From Leisingera coralii (lineage in GTDB: Bacteria; Pseudomonadota; Alphaproteobacteria; Rhodobacterales; Rhodobacteraceae), in contig NZ_JBHUPT010000011.1 in assembly GCF_049056525.1 (NCBI RefSeq), positions 43,275 through 107,274 of the forward strand: 64,000 nucleotides of DNA, written 5' to 3'. The translations under genes were made by a program, and so were the position numbers. Below, one piece after another: positions 8,414 to 16,471 of the stretch. Position 1 is the first letter of the stretch; each line of letters opens with the position of its first letter. The notes below the pieces were generated by a model that was not told where the DNA came from, ran no database searches, and saw only the letters and a list, made by a program, of their open reading frames with translations.

Positions 8414-9160
8414 ATGAGCTGGCCAGCAGGATATGGGAAACGGGTACTTGCCGAGGTCGACAGCACCCTGAACGAGGCCGCCCGCATCGCCGGGGAACTG
8501 GCGGGCCCGGAGTGGATCCTGGCGCTGCGCCAGACCCAGGGGCGCGGCCGCCGCGGGCGCGACTGGAAAGACCCCAAGGGCAACTTTGCGGCCACCCTGG
8601 TGATGCGCCCCGAGGGCGCCCCGGATCAGGCCGCGCTGCGCAGCTTTGTCGCCGCGCTGGCGGTCTATGATGCCTGCGTCGCGGTGACGGGCCGCAGCGA
8701 GGGCCTGTCGCTGAAATGGCCGAACGACGTGCTGCTGAAGGGCGGCAAGCTGGCGGGCATCCTGCTGGAAAGCGCCGGCAACGGCCCGGGGGTCAATCAC
8801 CTGTTTGTCGGCATCGGTGTCAATCTGGTGGAAACCCCGATGAAGGAATGGCTGGAGCCCGGCGCCGTTTACCCGGTGTCGCTGCTGTCAGAGACCGGGG
8901 TGCAGGTCTCGCCCGAGGAATTCCTGGAAGCCGTCGCCAGTGCCTTTGCCCGCTACGAGGCGCAGTTCTCGACCTACGGGTTCGAGCCGATCCGCACCGA
9001 ATGGCTGGCGCGTGCCGCCAAGCTGGGCGAGGTGATCACTGCCCGCACCGCGTCGTCAGAGACCGAGGGCACCTTTGAAACGGTGGACGCCAGCGGCAAC
9101 CTTGTCCTAAACACCGCCAAGGGCCGCGTCAGCATTCCCGCGGCCGACATCTATTTCTAG
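8414..9160 (+). CDS. birA: biotin--[acetyl-CoA-carboxylase] ligase
   Basis: This 248-residue biotin protein ligase activates biotin to biotinyl-AMP and attaches it to the carrier lysine of acyl-CoA carboxylases. The biotinyl-AMP loop GRGRRGRDW is present near residue 40, followed by the LKWPNDVLLKGGKLAGILLE motif. The N-terminal helix-turn-helix of E. coli BirA is missing, so this is a monofunctional ligase and not a repressor. The start is supported by GAGGAGCGCAT just upstream. coaX follows after 12 bases, as is usual in Rhodobacteraceae. Confidence 0.95.
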   Translation: MSWPAGYGKRVLAEVDSTLNEAARIAGELAGPEWILALRQTQGRGRRGRDWKDPKGNFAATLVMRPEGAPDQAALRSFVAALAVYDACVAVTGRSEGLSLKWPNDVLLKGGKLAGILLESAGNGPGVNHLFVGIGVNLVETPMKEWLEPGAVYPVSLLSETGVQVSPEEFLEAVASAFARYEAQFSTYGFEPIRTEWLARAAKLGEVITARTASSETEGTFETVDASGNLVLNTAKGRVSIPAADIYF

Positions 9161-9172
9161 GAAGGGGCAGCA

Positions 9173-9955
9173 ATGCTTCTGGCAGTTGATTGCGGCAACA
9201 CCAATACCGTCTTCTCGATCTATGACGGCGAGAAATTCATCGGCATGTGGCGCACTGCCACCGATTGGCAGCGTACTGCCGACCAGTATTATGTCTGGCT
9301 CAACACGCTGATGCGGCTGCAGGGGATCGAGGCGGATATCACCGACATGATCATCTCCTCCACCGTGCCGCGGGTGGTGTTTAACCTGCGGGTACTGGCG
9401 GACCGCTATTTCAACACCCGTCCCCTGGTGGTGGGCAAGCCCGATTGCCTGCTGCCGGTCGCGGTACGGGTGGACGAGGGCACCCAGGTCGGCCCCGACC
9501 GCCTGGTCAACACGGTTTCCGGCTTTGACACCCACGGCGGCAATCTGATCGTGGTCGATTTCGGCACCGCCACCACTTTTGACGTGGTGGCCGAGGACGG
9601 CGCCTATGTCGGCGGCGTCATCGCGCCCGGCGTGAACCTCAGCCTTGAGGCGCTGCACCAGGCCGCCGCCGCGCTGCCCCACGTGGATATCTCCAAACCT
9701 GAAAACGTCATCGGCACCAACACGGTCGCCTGTATGCAATCCGGCGTGTTCTGGGGCTATGTCGGCCTCGTGCGCGAGATCTGCACCCGCATCAAGGCAG
9801 AGCGGGCCGTGCCGATGAAGGTCATCTCAACAGGCGGGCTGGCGCCTTTGTTCCAGCAATCCGCGGATCTGTTCGACGCATTTGAGGACGACCTCACCAT
9901 GCACGGTCTGCAGATCATCCATAAATACAACAAGGAAAACGGTACTGACGCATGA
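9173..9955 (+). CDS. coaX: type III pantothenate kinase
   Basis: This 260-residue enzyme phosphorylates pantothenate, the first step of coenzyme A synthesis. ASKHA-fold motifs are visible: DCGNTNTVFSI at the N terminus (phosphate loop with the catalytic Asp), GPDRLVNTVSG in the middle, and DFGTATTFDVV. Type III enzymes need a monovalent cation and are not inhibited by CoA. The last bases overlap the rnj start (ATGA), so the two are coupled. Confidence 0.96.
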   Translation: MLLAVDCGNTNTVFSIYDGEKFIGMWRTATDWQRTADQYYVWLNTLMRLQGIEADITDMIISSTVPRVVFNLRVLADRYFNTRPLVVGKPDCLLPVAVRVDEGTQVGPDRLVNTVSGFDTHGGNLIVVDFGTATTFDVVAEDGAYVGGVIAPGVNLSLEALHQAAAALPHVDISKPENVIGTNTVACMQSGVFWGYVGLVREICTRIKAERAVPMKVISTGGLAPLFQQSADLFDAFEDDLTMHGLQIIHKYNKENGTDA

Positions 9956-11619
9956 GCAGTGAAAGACTGATCTACCTGCCCCTCGGAGGGGCGGGTGAAA
10001 TTGGCATGAACGCCTATGTCTACGGCTACGGGCCGCAGGACAAGGAACGCCTGGTCCTGGTCGACCTGGGCGTGACCTTCCCCGACATGGACACCACACC
10101 GGGTGTCGACCTGATTATGCCGGACATGACCTGGCTCAAGGACCGCGCCGACCGGCTGGAGGGGATCTTCATCACCCACGGGCATGAAGACCACATTGGC
10201 GCCATCGCGCATATGTACGCCCATCTGAACGTGCCGATCTACGCCCGCGCCTTCACCGCCAATCTGGCGCGCCGCAAGATGGAGGAGGCCGGTCTCGACC
10301 CGGCCAATGTGCACACCGTGCAGGCCTGGCCGGAAACCACCAAGCTCGGCCCCTTCACCATCGGCGTCGCCCCGATGAGCCACTCGATCCCCGAGAGCGG
10401 CGGTCTGGTGATCGACAGCCCGGCAGGGCGGGTGGTGCATACCGGCGACTTCAAGCTCGACCCCAACCCGCTGGTGGGCGAACCCTTTGACCCGGAGATG
10501 TGGGCGGAAATTGCGGGTGACGGCATCCAGGCGCTGGTCTGCGATTCCACCAATGTGTTCTCCACCCACCCGGGCCGCTCGGAAGCGGAGCTGCCGGAGG
10601 AGATCACCAAGCTGTTTTCCGAGGCCAAGGGCCTGGTTGCCGCCACCACATTTGCCTCCAACGTGGCACGGGTGAAAACCCTGGCCGAGGCCGGGGTGCG
10701 GTCCGGGCGCTCGGTCGTCCTGCTAGGCCGTGCCATGCGCCGGATGATCGAGGCGGCGGTGGAAACCGGCGTGCTGACAGATTTCCCCAAGACGATCAGC
10801 CCCGAGGACGCCGCCAACGTGCCGCGCGATAACCTGATGCTGATCACCACCGGCAGCCAGGGCGAACGCCGCGCCGCCACCGCGCAGCTGGCGCGCGGCA
10901 AGTACCGCGGGCTGGAGCTGAAGGAGGGCGATCTGTTCCTGTTCTCCTCCAAGACCATCCCGGGCAATGAGAAGGGCGTGATCCGCATCATCAACCAGTT
11001 CTCCGAAATGGGGGTGGATGTGGTTGATGACAGCTCCGGCCTCTACCACGTGTCGGGCCACGCCAACCGCCCGGACCTGGAACAGGTGCACAAGCTGCTG
11101 AAGCCCAAGATGCTGATCCCGATGCACGGCGAGCACCGCCACCTGCGCCAGCACGCCCGCCTGGGCGAGGAAAAGGGCATCGCCAGCGCGGTCGTCGTGA
11201 ACGGTATGATGATGGACCTGACCGGTGATGCGCCGAAGGTGACCGAATGGATCGAAACCGGCCGCACCTATCTGGACGGTACGGTCAAATACGGCGCGCT
11301 GGACGGCATCGTCCGTGATCGTATCCGGATGGCGCTGAACGGCCATGTGGTGGTGACGGTGATCCTCGATGAGGACGACGAGCCGCTGGGCGAACCCTGG
11401 TGCGACGTCAAGGGCCTGCCGGAGACCGGCACCTCCAAGGCCGCGCTGGTGGAGGTGATGGAGGAAGACCTGAACCAGTTCCTGATGCGGGCCGGCGCCA
11501 AGACCCTGCGCGATGACGACAAGCTGGAGCAGGAACTGCGCCGCATCGCCCGCCAGAGCGCCTTTAGCGAGATCGGCAAGAAGCCCGAGGTGACGGTGGT
11601 GGTCAGCCGCATGCGCTGA
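9952..11619 (+). CDS. rnj: ribonuclease J
   Basis: This 555-residue metallo-beta-lactamase/beta-CASP ribonuclease acts in mRNA turnover and rRNA maturation as a 5'-3' exonuclease and endonuclease. The zinc motif HGHEDHIGA is at about residue 74. Further metal ligands are seen in APMSHSIPESGG, VVHTGDFKLD and the C-terminal PMHGEHRHLRQHARL. The beta-CASP domain (VLLGRAMRRM; TTGSQGE) and a C-terminal domain follow. It is coupled to coaX by a 4-base overlap. A GC hairpin with a T run lies about 145 bases downstream. Confidence 0.96.
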   Translation: MSSERLIYLPLGGAGEIGMNAYVYGYGPQDKERLVLVDLGVTFPDMDTTPGVDLIMPDMTWLKDRADRLEGIFITHGHEDHIGAIAHMYAHLNVPIYARAFTANLARRKMEEAGLDPANVHTVQAWPETTKLGPFTIGVAPMSHSIPESGGLVIDSPAGRVVHTGDFKLDPNPLVGEPFDPEMWAEIAGDGIQALVCDSTNVFSTHPGRSEAELPEEITKLFSEAKGLVAATTFASNVARVKTLAEAGVRSGRSVVLLGRAMRRMIEAAVETGVLTDFPKTISPEDAANVPRDNLMLITTGSQGERRAATAQLARGKYRGLELKEGDLFLFSSKTIPGNEKGVIRIINQFSEMGVDVVDDSSGLYHVSGHANRPDLEQVHKLLKPKMLIPMHGEHRHLRQHARLGEEKGIASAVVVNGMMMDLTGDAPKVTEWIETGRTYLDGTVKYGALDGIVRDRIRMALNGHVVVTVILDEDDEPLGEPWCDVKGLPETGTSKAALVEVMEEDLNQFLMRAGAKTLRDDDKLEQELRRIARQSAFSEIGKKPEVTVVVSRMR

Positions 11620-11652
11620 CCCGCCGGACCCGGCTTCGCAGGGCAGGGCGGT

Positions 11653-11712
11653 GCTCCCGCCCGGCCCGAGCCGCATCAAAGATGCAGCAGGCCCCGTTGG
11701 GCCAGGCGCCGC
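11653..11712. repeat. dispersed intergenic repeat, family C copy 1
   Basis: A 60-bp element containing CTCCCGCCC, the small palindrome GCATCAAAGATGC, CGTTGGGCC and GGCGCCGCG in that order. A close copy in the same order is at 33174-33234. Both lie outside genes. The central palindrome suggests a cruciform or RNA stem. Confidence 0.7.
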
Positions 11713-11764
11713 GTGCACTGACGGGCCGCGGCGCTGTTGCGTCTGGCGGCAGCTGTGCAAAAGG

Positions 11765-11798
11765 AAACGCCGCGGCCCCTGGGGGCACGCGGCGTTTT
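11765..11798. terminator. terminator between rnj and the convergent small ORF
   Basis: The stem AAACGCCGCG/CGCGGCGTTT with a GC-rich loop is followed by TTTTCG on the plus strand and by TTTCC on the minus strand. It could serve rnj and the converging small gene. Confidence 0.65.
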
Positions 11799-11833
11799 CG
11801 AAACCATGCTGCTGCCGGAACCCGGCAGAAGCC

Positions 11834-12013
11834 TCAGCCGTGCAGCGGGCGGGCGCAGCTGGGGCAGGAGACCATCTTGCGCGGGGCGCGGAACAGGGCG
11901 CGGAACAGGCTGCGCATCATGCTGGCAAAGGCCTCGGCGCGCAGCTCGTGGGCACGGGCTTCGATGGCTTGGAACTGGGAGATGCTCAGGGTTTTCGTGT
12001 CGTTGGTATTCAT
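11834..12013 (-). CDS. small hypothetical protein, Rhodobacteraceae type
   Basis: This 59-residue ORF starts MNTNDTKTLSIS. It has a charged amphipathic helix (AIEARAHELRAEAFASMM) followed by FRALFRAPRK and a C-terminal CPSC pair. The ARxLRAE pattern followed by a basic amphipathic stretch resembles small proteins common in Rhodobacteraceae (RSP_7527-like), but I cannot verify this. The rest of the 610-base interval between rnj and the helicase holds only repeat family C, the two terminators and unremarkable sequence. There is no strong ribosome binding site, so expression is uncertain. Confidence 0.5.
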   Translation of the reverse strand: MNTNDTKTLSISQFQAIEARAHELRAEAFASMMRSLFRALFRAPRKMVSCPSCARPLHG

Positions 12014-12182
12014 GGCTTGGCCCATCATCAATGGCGCGTTTCTGTGTTGCGAAAGCTATACGCCCGTTGCCGCGGGCTGACACCGGCCAAGTTCGAAAAC
12101 CCGTTATGCTGCAATTGCAAAGGTCGCCATGCTGCACCTGCATGGCCGGCCTCCCGCGCTGCCGCAGGGAAAGCCGCATAGA

Positions 12183-12210
12183 AAAAGGCCGCTCCGAAGA
12201 GCGGCCCCTG
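12183..12210 (-). terminator. Rho-independent terminator of the RNA helicase gene
   Basis: Read on the minus strand, the stem GGCCGCTC/GAGCGGCC with a TTCG tetraloop is followed by TTTTTC. It lies 20 bases beyond the helicase stop. Confidence 0.92.
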
Positions 12211-12230
12211 AAACGTTTCTGCTGCGCTGC

Positions 12231-13619
12231 TTAGCTGGCGCGGCGTTCGGCAAAGCTGAGCGCGATGAAGCTCGGCAGGTGGTCGCCCATGCCGACGACC
12301 ACTTTCTCGTCGCGCTTGCCGTACTTCCCGCGCGAGGAGGAGCGCTCGGGCTTTTGTGCAGCCTTGTCCTCCTTGCGGGGCGCGCGGGCCTCGGTGTCTG
12401 CCTTGGCGGTCTCCGGCTTCTCAGCCTCCGGCTTGGCGGAGCGGGAAGGCTTCTCCCGTTTGGGCTCCGGCTTGACCGGGTTCTCCAGGCGGGTGATTTC
12501 CTTCTGGATCAGCTTCTCCACCGCATCCAGCGCCTTTTCGTCGCGCTGCGTGCAGATGGTGATCGCCTTGCCCTGGCGGCCGGCGCGTCCGGTGCGGCCG
12601 ATCCGGTGAACATAGTCTTCGGCATGGCCCGGCACGTCGAAATTGAACACATGGCTGACGCTGGGCACGTCCAGGCCGCGCGCAGCCACATCCGAGGCCA
12701 CCAGGATGCGCAAGGACCCCTCGCGGAAGCCGTCCAGCGTCCTGGTCCTCTGCGACTGGTCCAGGTCGCCATGGATCGGTGCCGCGTCATAGCCGTATTT
12801 CTTGAGCGATTTGGCAACGATATCCACATCCGTCTTGCGGTTGCAGAAGATGATGCCGTTGGTGAGCTTGTCGCCCTCGGCGTCGATCAGCGCCCGCAGC
12901 ACCGTGCGCTTCTCGCTGCCCTCGCGGTCGCGGCGCGACGCCTTGAACATCACCACGCCCTGCTCGATGGTCTCCGACGCGGTGGCCTGGCGGGCCACTT
13001 CGATACGGGCCGGGGCCGACAGGAAGGTGTTGGTGATCCGCTCGATCTCCGGCGCCATGGTGGCAGAGAAGAACAGCGTCTGGCGGGTGAACGGCGTCAG
13101 CGAGAAGATGCGCTCGATGTCCGGGATGAAGCCCATGTCGAGCATCCGGTCAGCCTCGTCCACCACCATGATCTGCACGCCGGTGAGCAGCAGCTTGCCG
13201 CGCTCGAAATGGTCCAGCAGGCGGCCCGGGGTGGCGATCAGCACGTCGACGCCCTTGTCGATCAGCGCATCCTGCTCCTTGAAGGAGACGCCGCCGATCA
13301 GCAGCGCCTTGGTGAGCTTCACATGCTTGGCGTAAGTGTCGAAGTTTTCCGCCACCTGGGCGGCCAGCTCGCGGGTGGGGCACAGCACCAGGCTGCGCGG
13401 CATCCGGGCGCGGGCGCGGCCGCGGGCCAAGAGGGTAATCATCGGCAGCGTGAAGGACGCGGTCTTGCCGGTGCCGGTCTGGGCGATTCCCAGGACATCC
13501 CGCCCTTCCAGCGCGGGCGGAATCGCACCGGCCTGGATCGGGGTGGGGGTTTCATAACCAGCTTCCTCAATAGCTTTGAGGACCTTGGGATTCAGGTTCA
13601 GATCGGTAAATTTTGTCAT
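12231..13619 (-). CDS. rhlE: DEAD/DEAH-box ATP-dependent RNA helicase, RhlE type
   Basis: This 462-residue RNA helicase probably acts in ribosome assembly or mRNA decay. Motifs in order: Q motif (TPIQAGAIPPAL), Walker A AQTGTGKT at about 46-53, PTRELAAQV, TPGRLLDH, VDEADRML (DEAD), SAT, and the C-terminal RecA domain with ARGLDVPSV and HRIGRTGRAG. The last 90 residues are a Lys/Glu/Arg-rich low-complexity tail, typical of RhlE-type RNA-binding tails. It stands alone, with a 300-base upstream region and a strong terminator. Confidence 0.93.
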   Translation of the reverse strand: MTKFTDLNLNPKVLKAIEEAGYETPTPIQAGAIPPALEGRDVLGIAQTGTGKTASFTLPMITLLARGRARARMPRSLVLCPTRELAAQVAENFDTYAKHVKLTKALLIGGVSFKEQDALIDKGVDVLIATPGRLLDHFERGKLLLTGVQIMVVDEADRMLDMGFIPDIERIFSLTPFTRQTLFFSATMAPEIERITNTFLSAPARIEVARQATASETIEQGVVMFKASRRDREGSEKRTVLRALIDAEGDKLTNGIIFCNRKTDVDIVAKSLKKYGYDAAPIHGDLDQSQRTRTLDGFREGSLRILVASDVAARGLDVPSVSHVFNFDVPGHAEDYVHRIGRTGRAGRQGKAITICTQRDEKALDAVEKLIQKEITRLENPVKPEPKREKPSRSAKPEAEKPETAKADTEARAPRKEDKAAQKPERSSSRGKYGKRDEKVVVGMGDHLPSFIALSFAERRAS

Positions 13620-13887
13620 CTGTGTCCGTCATTGCGGACACTGACCTGGCCCGCGCGTGTTTGTTCCAGCCGGATCCGCAAATGGTCATGCGGGATGGCA
13701 GCTTCCGGCTCGATGCGGGGCATATCAAAATCCCGCGCGATCGTCAATTAATGCCGGATTTTACAGTATTTTCGCCTCCGAGCCATGCAGAAAGGAAACA
13801 AACCAGCGGAAATCCGGCAAGTGTTCAGGCGGTGCGGTCGTGAATCCGGGCCGGCGAATCTGTTGCCGGCTGCAGAAGGACGGAAGG

Positions 13888-13916
13888 AAAAACGCCCGGA
13901 GGGCCGGGCGTTTCCA
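13888..13916 (-). terminator. terminator of prfC
   Basis: On the minus strand the stem AACGCCCGG/CCGGGCGTT with a short loop runs into TTTTTCC directly after the prfC stop. Confidence 0.85.
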
Positions 13917-15524
13917 TCAGACCATCATTTCCTTGGTCGCGGTCAGTTTCAGGTCGGGATAGTCGCGCACCACCCGGTCGATGTCCCACTGCAGCCGCGT
14001 CAGATAGACGATGTCGCCGTCATGGTCATGGGCGATGTGCTGCTTGTTGGCGTTGATGAACTTGTCCACCGCCGCCTTGGCGCCGCTGACCCAGCGGGCC
14101 GAGGTGAACTGGCTCGCCTCGAACCGCACTGGCAGGCCGTATTCCATCTCGATCCGGGAGGCCAGAACCTCGAATTGCAGCTGGCCGACCACGCCGACGA
14201 TGAAGCCGGAGCCGATCGAGGGTTTGAACACCTTGGCGGCGCCTTCCTCGGCGAACTGCATCAGCGCCTTTTCCAGGTGCTTGGCCTTCATCGGATCGCC
14301 TGCGCGCACGCCCTGCAAGAGTTCCGGGGCAAACGACGGGATGCCGGTCACCCGGATCGCCTCGCCCTCGGTCAGCGTGTCGCCGATGCGCAGCTGGCCG
14401 TGGTTCGGGATGCCGATGATATCGCCGGCCCAGGCTTCCTCCGCCAGCTCGCGGTCGGAGGCCAGGAACAGCACCGGGTTGGAGACCGCCATCGGCTTCT
14501 TGGTGCGCACATGGGTCAGCTTCATGCCGCGCTTGAAATGGCCCGAGGCCATCCGCACGAATGCCACCCGGTCGCGGTGCTTGGGGTCCATATTGGCTTG
14601 AACCTTAAAGACAAATCCGGCGACCTTCTTTTCCTCCGGGCTCACCTGGCGGGGCTCGGCGGACTGGGGCTGGGGCTCGGGGCCGTATTTGCCGATGCCG
14701 TCCATCAGCTCCTTGACGCCGAAGGAGTTGATGGCGGAGCCGAACCAGATCGGGGTCATGTGGCCTTCCAGCACCGACTGCGGGTCCAGGGCGGGCAGCA
14801 GCTCGCGGGCCATTTCGACCTCTTCCAGCAGCTTCTCCAGCAGATGCGCGGGCACGTGTTCGGCCAGCTTGGGGTCGTCCAACCCCTTGATTTCAATGCT
14901 TTCCGCCACCTTGTTGCGGTCGGCGCGGTCCATCAGCTCCAGCCGGTCGCGCAGCATGTCGTAGCAGCCGATGAAATCGCGGCCCACCCCGATGGGCCAG
15001 CTGGCAGGGGTCACGTCAATCGCCAGCATCTCCTGGATTTCGTCAATGATTTCAAAGGTGTCGCGGCTCTCGCGGTCCATCTTGTTACAGAAGGTCAGGA
15101 TCGGCAGGTCGCGCAGGCGGCAGACCTCGAACAGCTTCTGGGTCTGGCTCTCCACACCCTTGGCGCCGTCGATCACCATCACCGCCGCATCCACCGCCGT
15201 CAGCGTGCGGTAGGTGTCCTCGGAGAAGTCCGAGTGGCCCGGCGTGTCCACCAGGTTGAAGCGGAAGCCGCTGAAATCAAAGGACATTGCCGAGGCGGAG
15301 ACGGAGATCCCGCGGTCCTTTTCCATCTGCATGAAGTCCGAACGCGTGCGCCGCGCCTCGCCCTTGGCGCGCACCTGGCCGGCCATCTGAATCGCGCCGC
15401 CGTAAAGCAGGAACTTTTCAGTCAGCGTGGTCTTGCCGGCGTCCGGGTGCGAGATGATCGCAAAGGTCCGGCGGCGGGCAATTTCGGGCGGCAGTTCGGG
15501 GCGGTTTGTGACGGAATCCAGCAT
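13917..15524 (-). CDS. prfC: peptide chain release factor 3
   Basis: This 535-residue translational GTPase removes RF1 and RF2 from the ribosome after peptide release. The G1 motif SHPDAGKTTL, G3 DTPGHSDFSEDTYR and G4 NKMD are all intact. The C-terminal domain QFEVLASRIEMEYGLPVRFE is characteristic of RF3 rather than EF-G. I chose the ATG at 15524 (MLDSVTNRPELPPEI). The open frame continues upstream, but that stretch encodes the tandem-repeat DNA and has no family similarity. Confidence 0.95.
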   Translation of the reverse strand: MLDSVTNRPELPPEIARRRTFAIISHPDAGKTTLTEKFLLYGGAIQMAGQVRAKGEARRTRSDFMQMEKDRGISVSASAMSFDFSGFRFNLVDTPGHSDFSEDTYRTLTAVDAAVMVIDGAKGVESQTQKLFEVCRLRDLPILTFCNKMDRESRDTFEIIDEIQEMLAIDVTPASWPIGVGRDFIGCYDMLRDRLELMDRADRNKVAESIEIKGLDDPKLAEHVPAHLLEKLLEEVEMARELLPALDPQSVLEGHMTPIWFGSAINSFGVKELMDGIGKYGPEPQPQSAEPRQVSPEEKKVAGFVFKVQANMDPKHRDRVAFVRMASGHFKRGMKLTHVRTKKPMAVSNPVLFLASDRELAEEAWAGDIIGIPNHGQLRIGDTLTEGEAIRVTGIPSFAPELLQGVRAGDPMKAKHLEKALMQFAEEGAAKVFKPSIGSGFIVGVVGQLQFEVLASRIEMEYGLPVRFEASQFTSARWVSGAKAAVDKFINANKQHIAHDHDGDIVYLTRLQWDIDRVVRDYPDLKLTATKEMMV

Positions 15525-15580
15525 GAGCGCGCGTATAGCAGGAATGCCGCGCGAGGCAAGAAAAACAGGGGGTGACACGC

Positions 15581-15630
15581 GTGCACCCCCCGTACACCCC
15601 CCGTACACCCCCTGTGCACCCCCTGTGCAC
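15581..15630. repeat. 11-bp tandem repeat upstream of prfC
   Basis: About 4.5 copies of GTRCACCCCCY: unit starts are at 15581, 15592, 15603, 15614 and a partial at 15625. Outer units read GTGCAC, inner ones GTACAC. It starts 57 bases upstream of the prfC start codon, within its leader or promoter region. Confidence 0.85.
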
Positions 15631-15669
15631 CGGGAGGCTGTATCCCGCCCCAGCCCGGCGGGCACCGCC

Positions 15670-15743
15670 GGGCAGCGCCCGTCCCGCCCCCCACGGGGCG
15701 GGCGCTTCGCTTCCCGCCCCGCCGGGCCGGGCGCTGCCCTCTG
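15670..15743 (-). repeat. GC-rich dispersed repeat, family B copy 1 (inverted)
   Basis: Bounded by GGGCAGCGCCCG and CGGGCGCTGCCC, its reverse complement is almost identical over some 70 bases to the element at 22540-22612. It fills most of the 343-base interval between prfC and the BrnA-like gene, together with the 11-bp repeat. I see no gene in that interval. Confidence 0.75.
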
Positions 15744-15867
15744 AGGAGGTGTTGCACTTGCTGCGCACGCCCCGCTTGCCGGGATTTAACGGGGCTGGGG
15801 CTGGGTGGGGATCAGCGCGGGAGTGCCGCCCCGCCGCGAACCGCCGCCATCAAGGGAACGCCACGGG

Positions 15868-16230
15868 ATGCCCAGCAAGCGATATTACGACAATGAAATG
15901 CAGCTGGAACTTGATGAGTTGCAGCAAAACTTGCGCCGCGACTGGCTGGACAAGAGCCTGCCCGACGACTGGGACGGCATCCTGAGCTGGGAGCGGATCG
16001 ACAAGCCCAAGACGCGGGTCACGATCCGGCTGGACGAAGACATGGTGCGATGGTTCCGCAAGCTGGGCCCGAACTACAGCCGCCGCATCAACTCGGTCCT
16101 GCGGATCTACTGGCTGGCGCTGCTGGCAGGGCATATCCAAGCCCATGACAAGGACAACACCATCCTGCGCATTGCCGTGCGGGCGCGGGAGCTGCAGCGG
16201 GACCTGCGGGAGCGCGGGGTGGGGGAGTGA
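15868..16230 (+). CDS. BrnA-like antitoxin family protein without a visible toxin
   Basis: This 120-residue protein has a C-terminal segment KTRVTIRLDEDMVRWFRKLG followed by YSRRINSVLRIYW. This matches the BrnA/DUF4415 ribbon-helix-helix pattern, in which a beta strand contacts operator DNA and a helix dimerises. The N-terminal 50 residues are acidic and tryptophan-rich. BrnA normally follows the toxin BrnT in one operon. No BrnT-like ORF lies upstream or downstream here, so this may be a stand-alone regulator. I chose the ATG at 15868 over the frame start at 15805, which runs through repeat-like sequence. Confidence 0.75.
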   Translation: MPSKRYYDNEMQLELDELQQNLRRDWLDKSLPDDWDGILSWERIDKPKTRVTIRLDEDMVRWFRKLGPNYSRRINSVLRIYWLALLAGHIQAHDKDNTILRIAVRARELQRDLRERGVGE

Positions 16231-16446
16231 GGAAAGCAGTCGAAGTGCTTCAAGAAAACGACCGACTTTGGAGAGTGCAAAATTAATGTGGGGCCGACCC
16301 CCGAAGGTGCCGACCCCGTATGAGGGTGTACTTGACACCCATCTCCGATTTCGGAGTGAACACACATCAATGTGAGTCGTCAAGAGGAATTCGGGCTGAG
16401 GTGTACCTACATGAAGGTTCCTGTTGTTGGCTGTTCTGGCAAACCA

Positions 16447-16471
16447 GGCAGATGTGCTAGTTCAATCTGCC
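16447..16471 (-). terminator. hairpin spanning the stop codon of the hydrolase gene
   Basis: The inverted repeat GGCAGAT/ATCTGCC puts the TAG stop codon in its loop. On the minus strand it is followed by TGGTTTG. This is a weak terminator candidate built into the gene end, the same layout as at 51643-51678. The 226 bases from 16231 to 16456 otherwise hold nothing I can identify. Confidence 0.55.

Noticed and set aside
5269..8595. Very long minus-strand open frame opposite nuoM and nuoN
   Set aside because: It is antisense to well-conserved nuo genes, has a His/Gln/Arg-rich composition typical of the reverse of GC-rich coding DNA, and no domain pattern.
12129..15575. Long plus-strand open frames opposite the RNA helicase and prfC
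   Set aside because: Both are antisense to clear genes and rich in Arg, Ala and His, a known artefact of high-GC genomes.
15581..15630. Possible CRISPR array
   Set aside because: Units are 11 bp and directly contiguous with no spacers.
15525..15665. N-terminal extension of prfC
   Set aside because: It translates the 11-bp tandem repeat (GVYGGCTGGA-type) and has no match to RF3, which begins at MLDSV.
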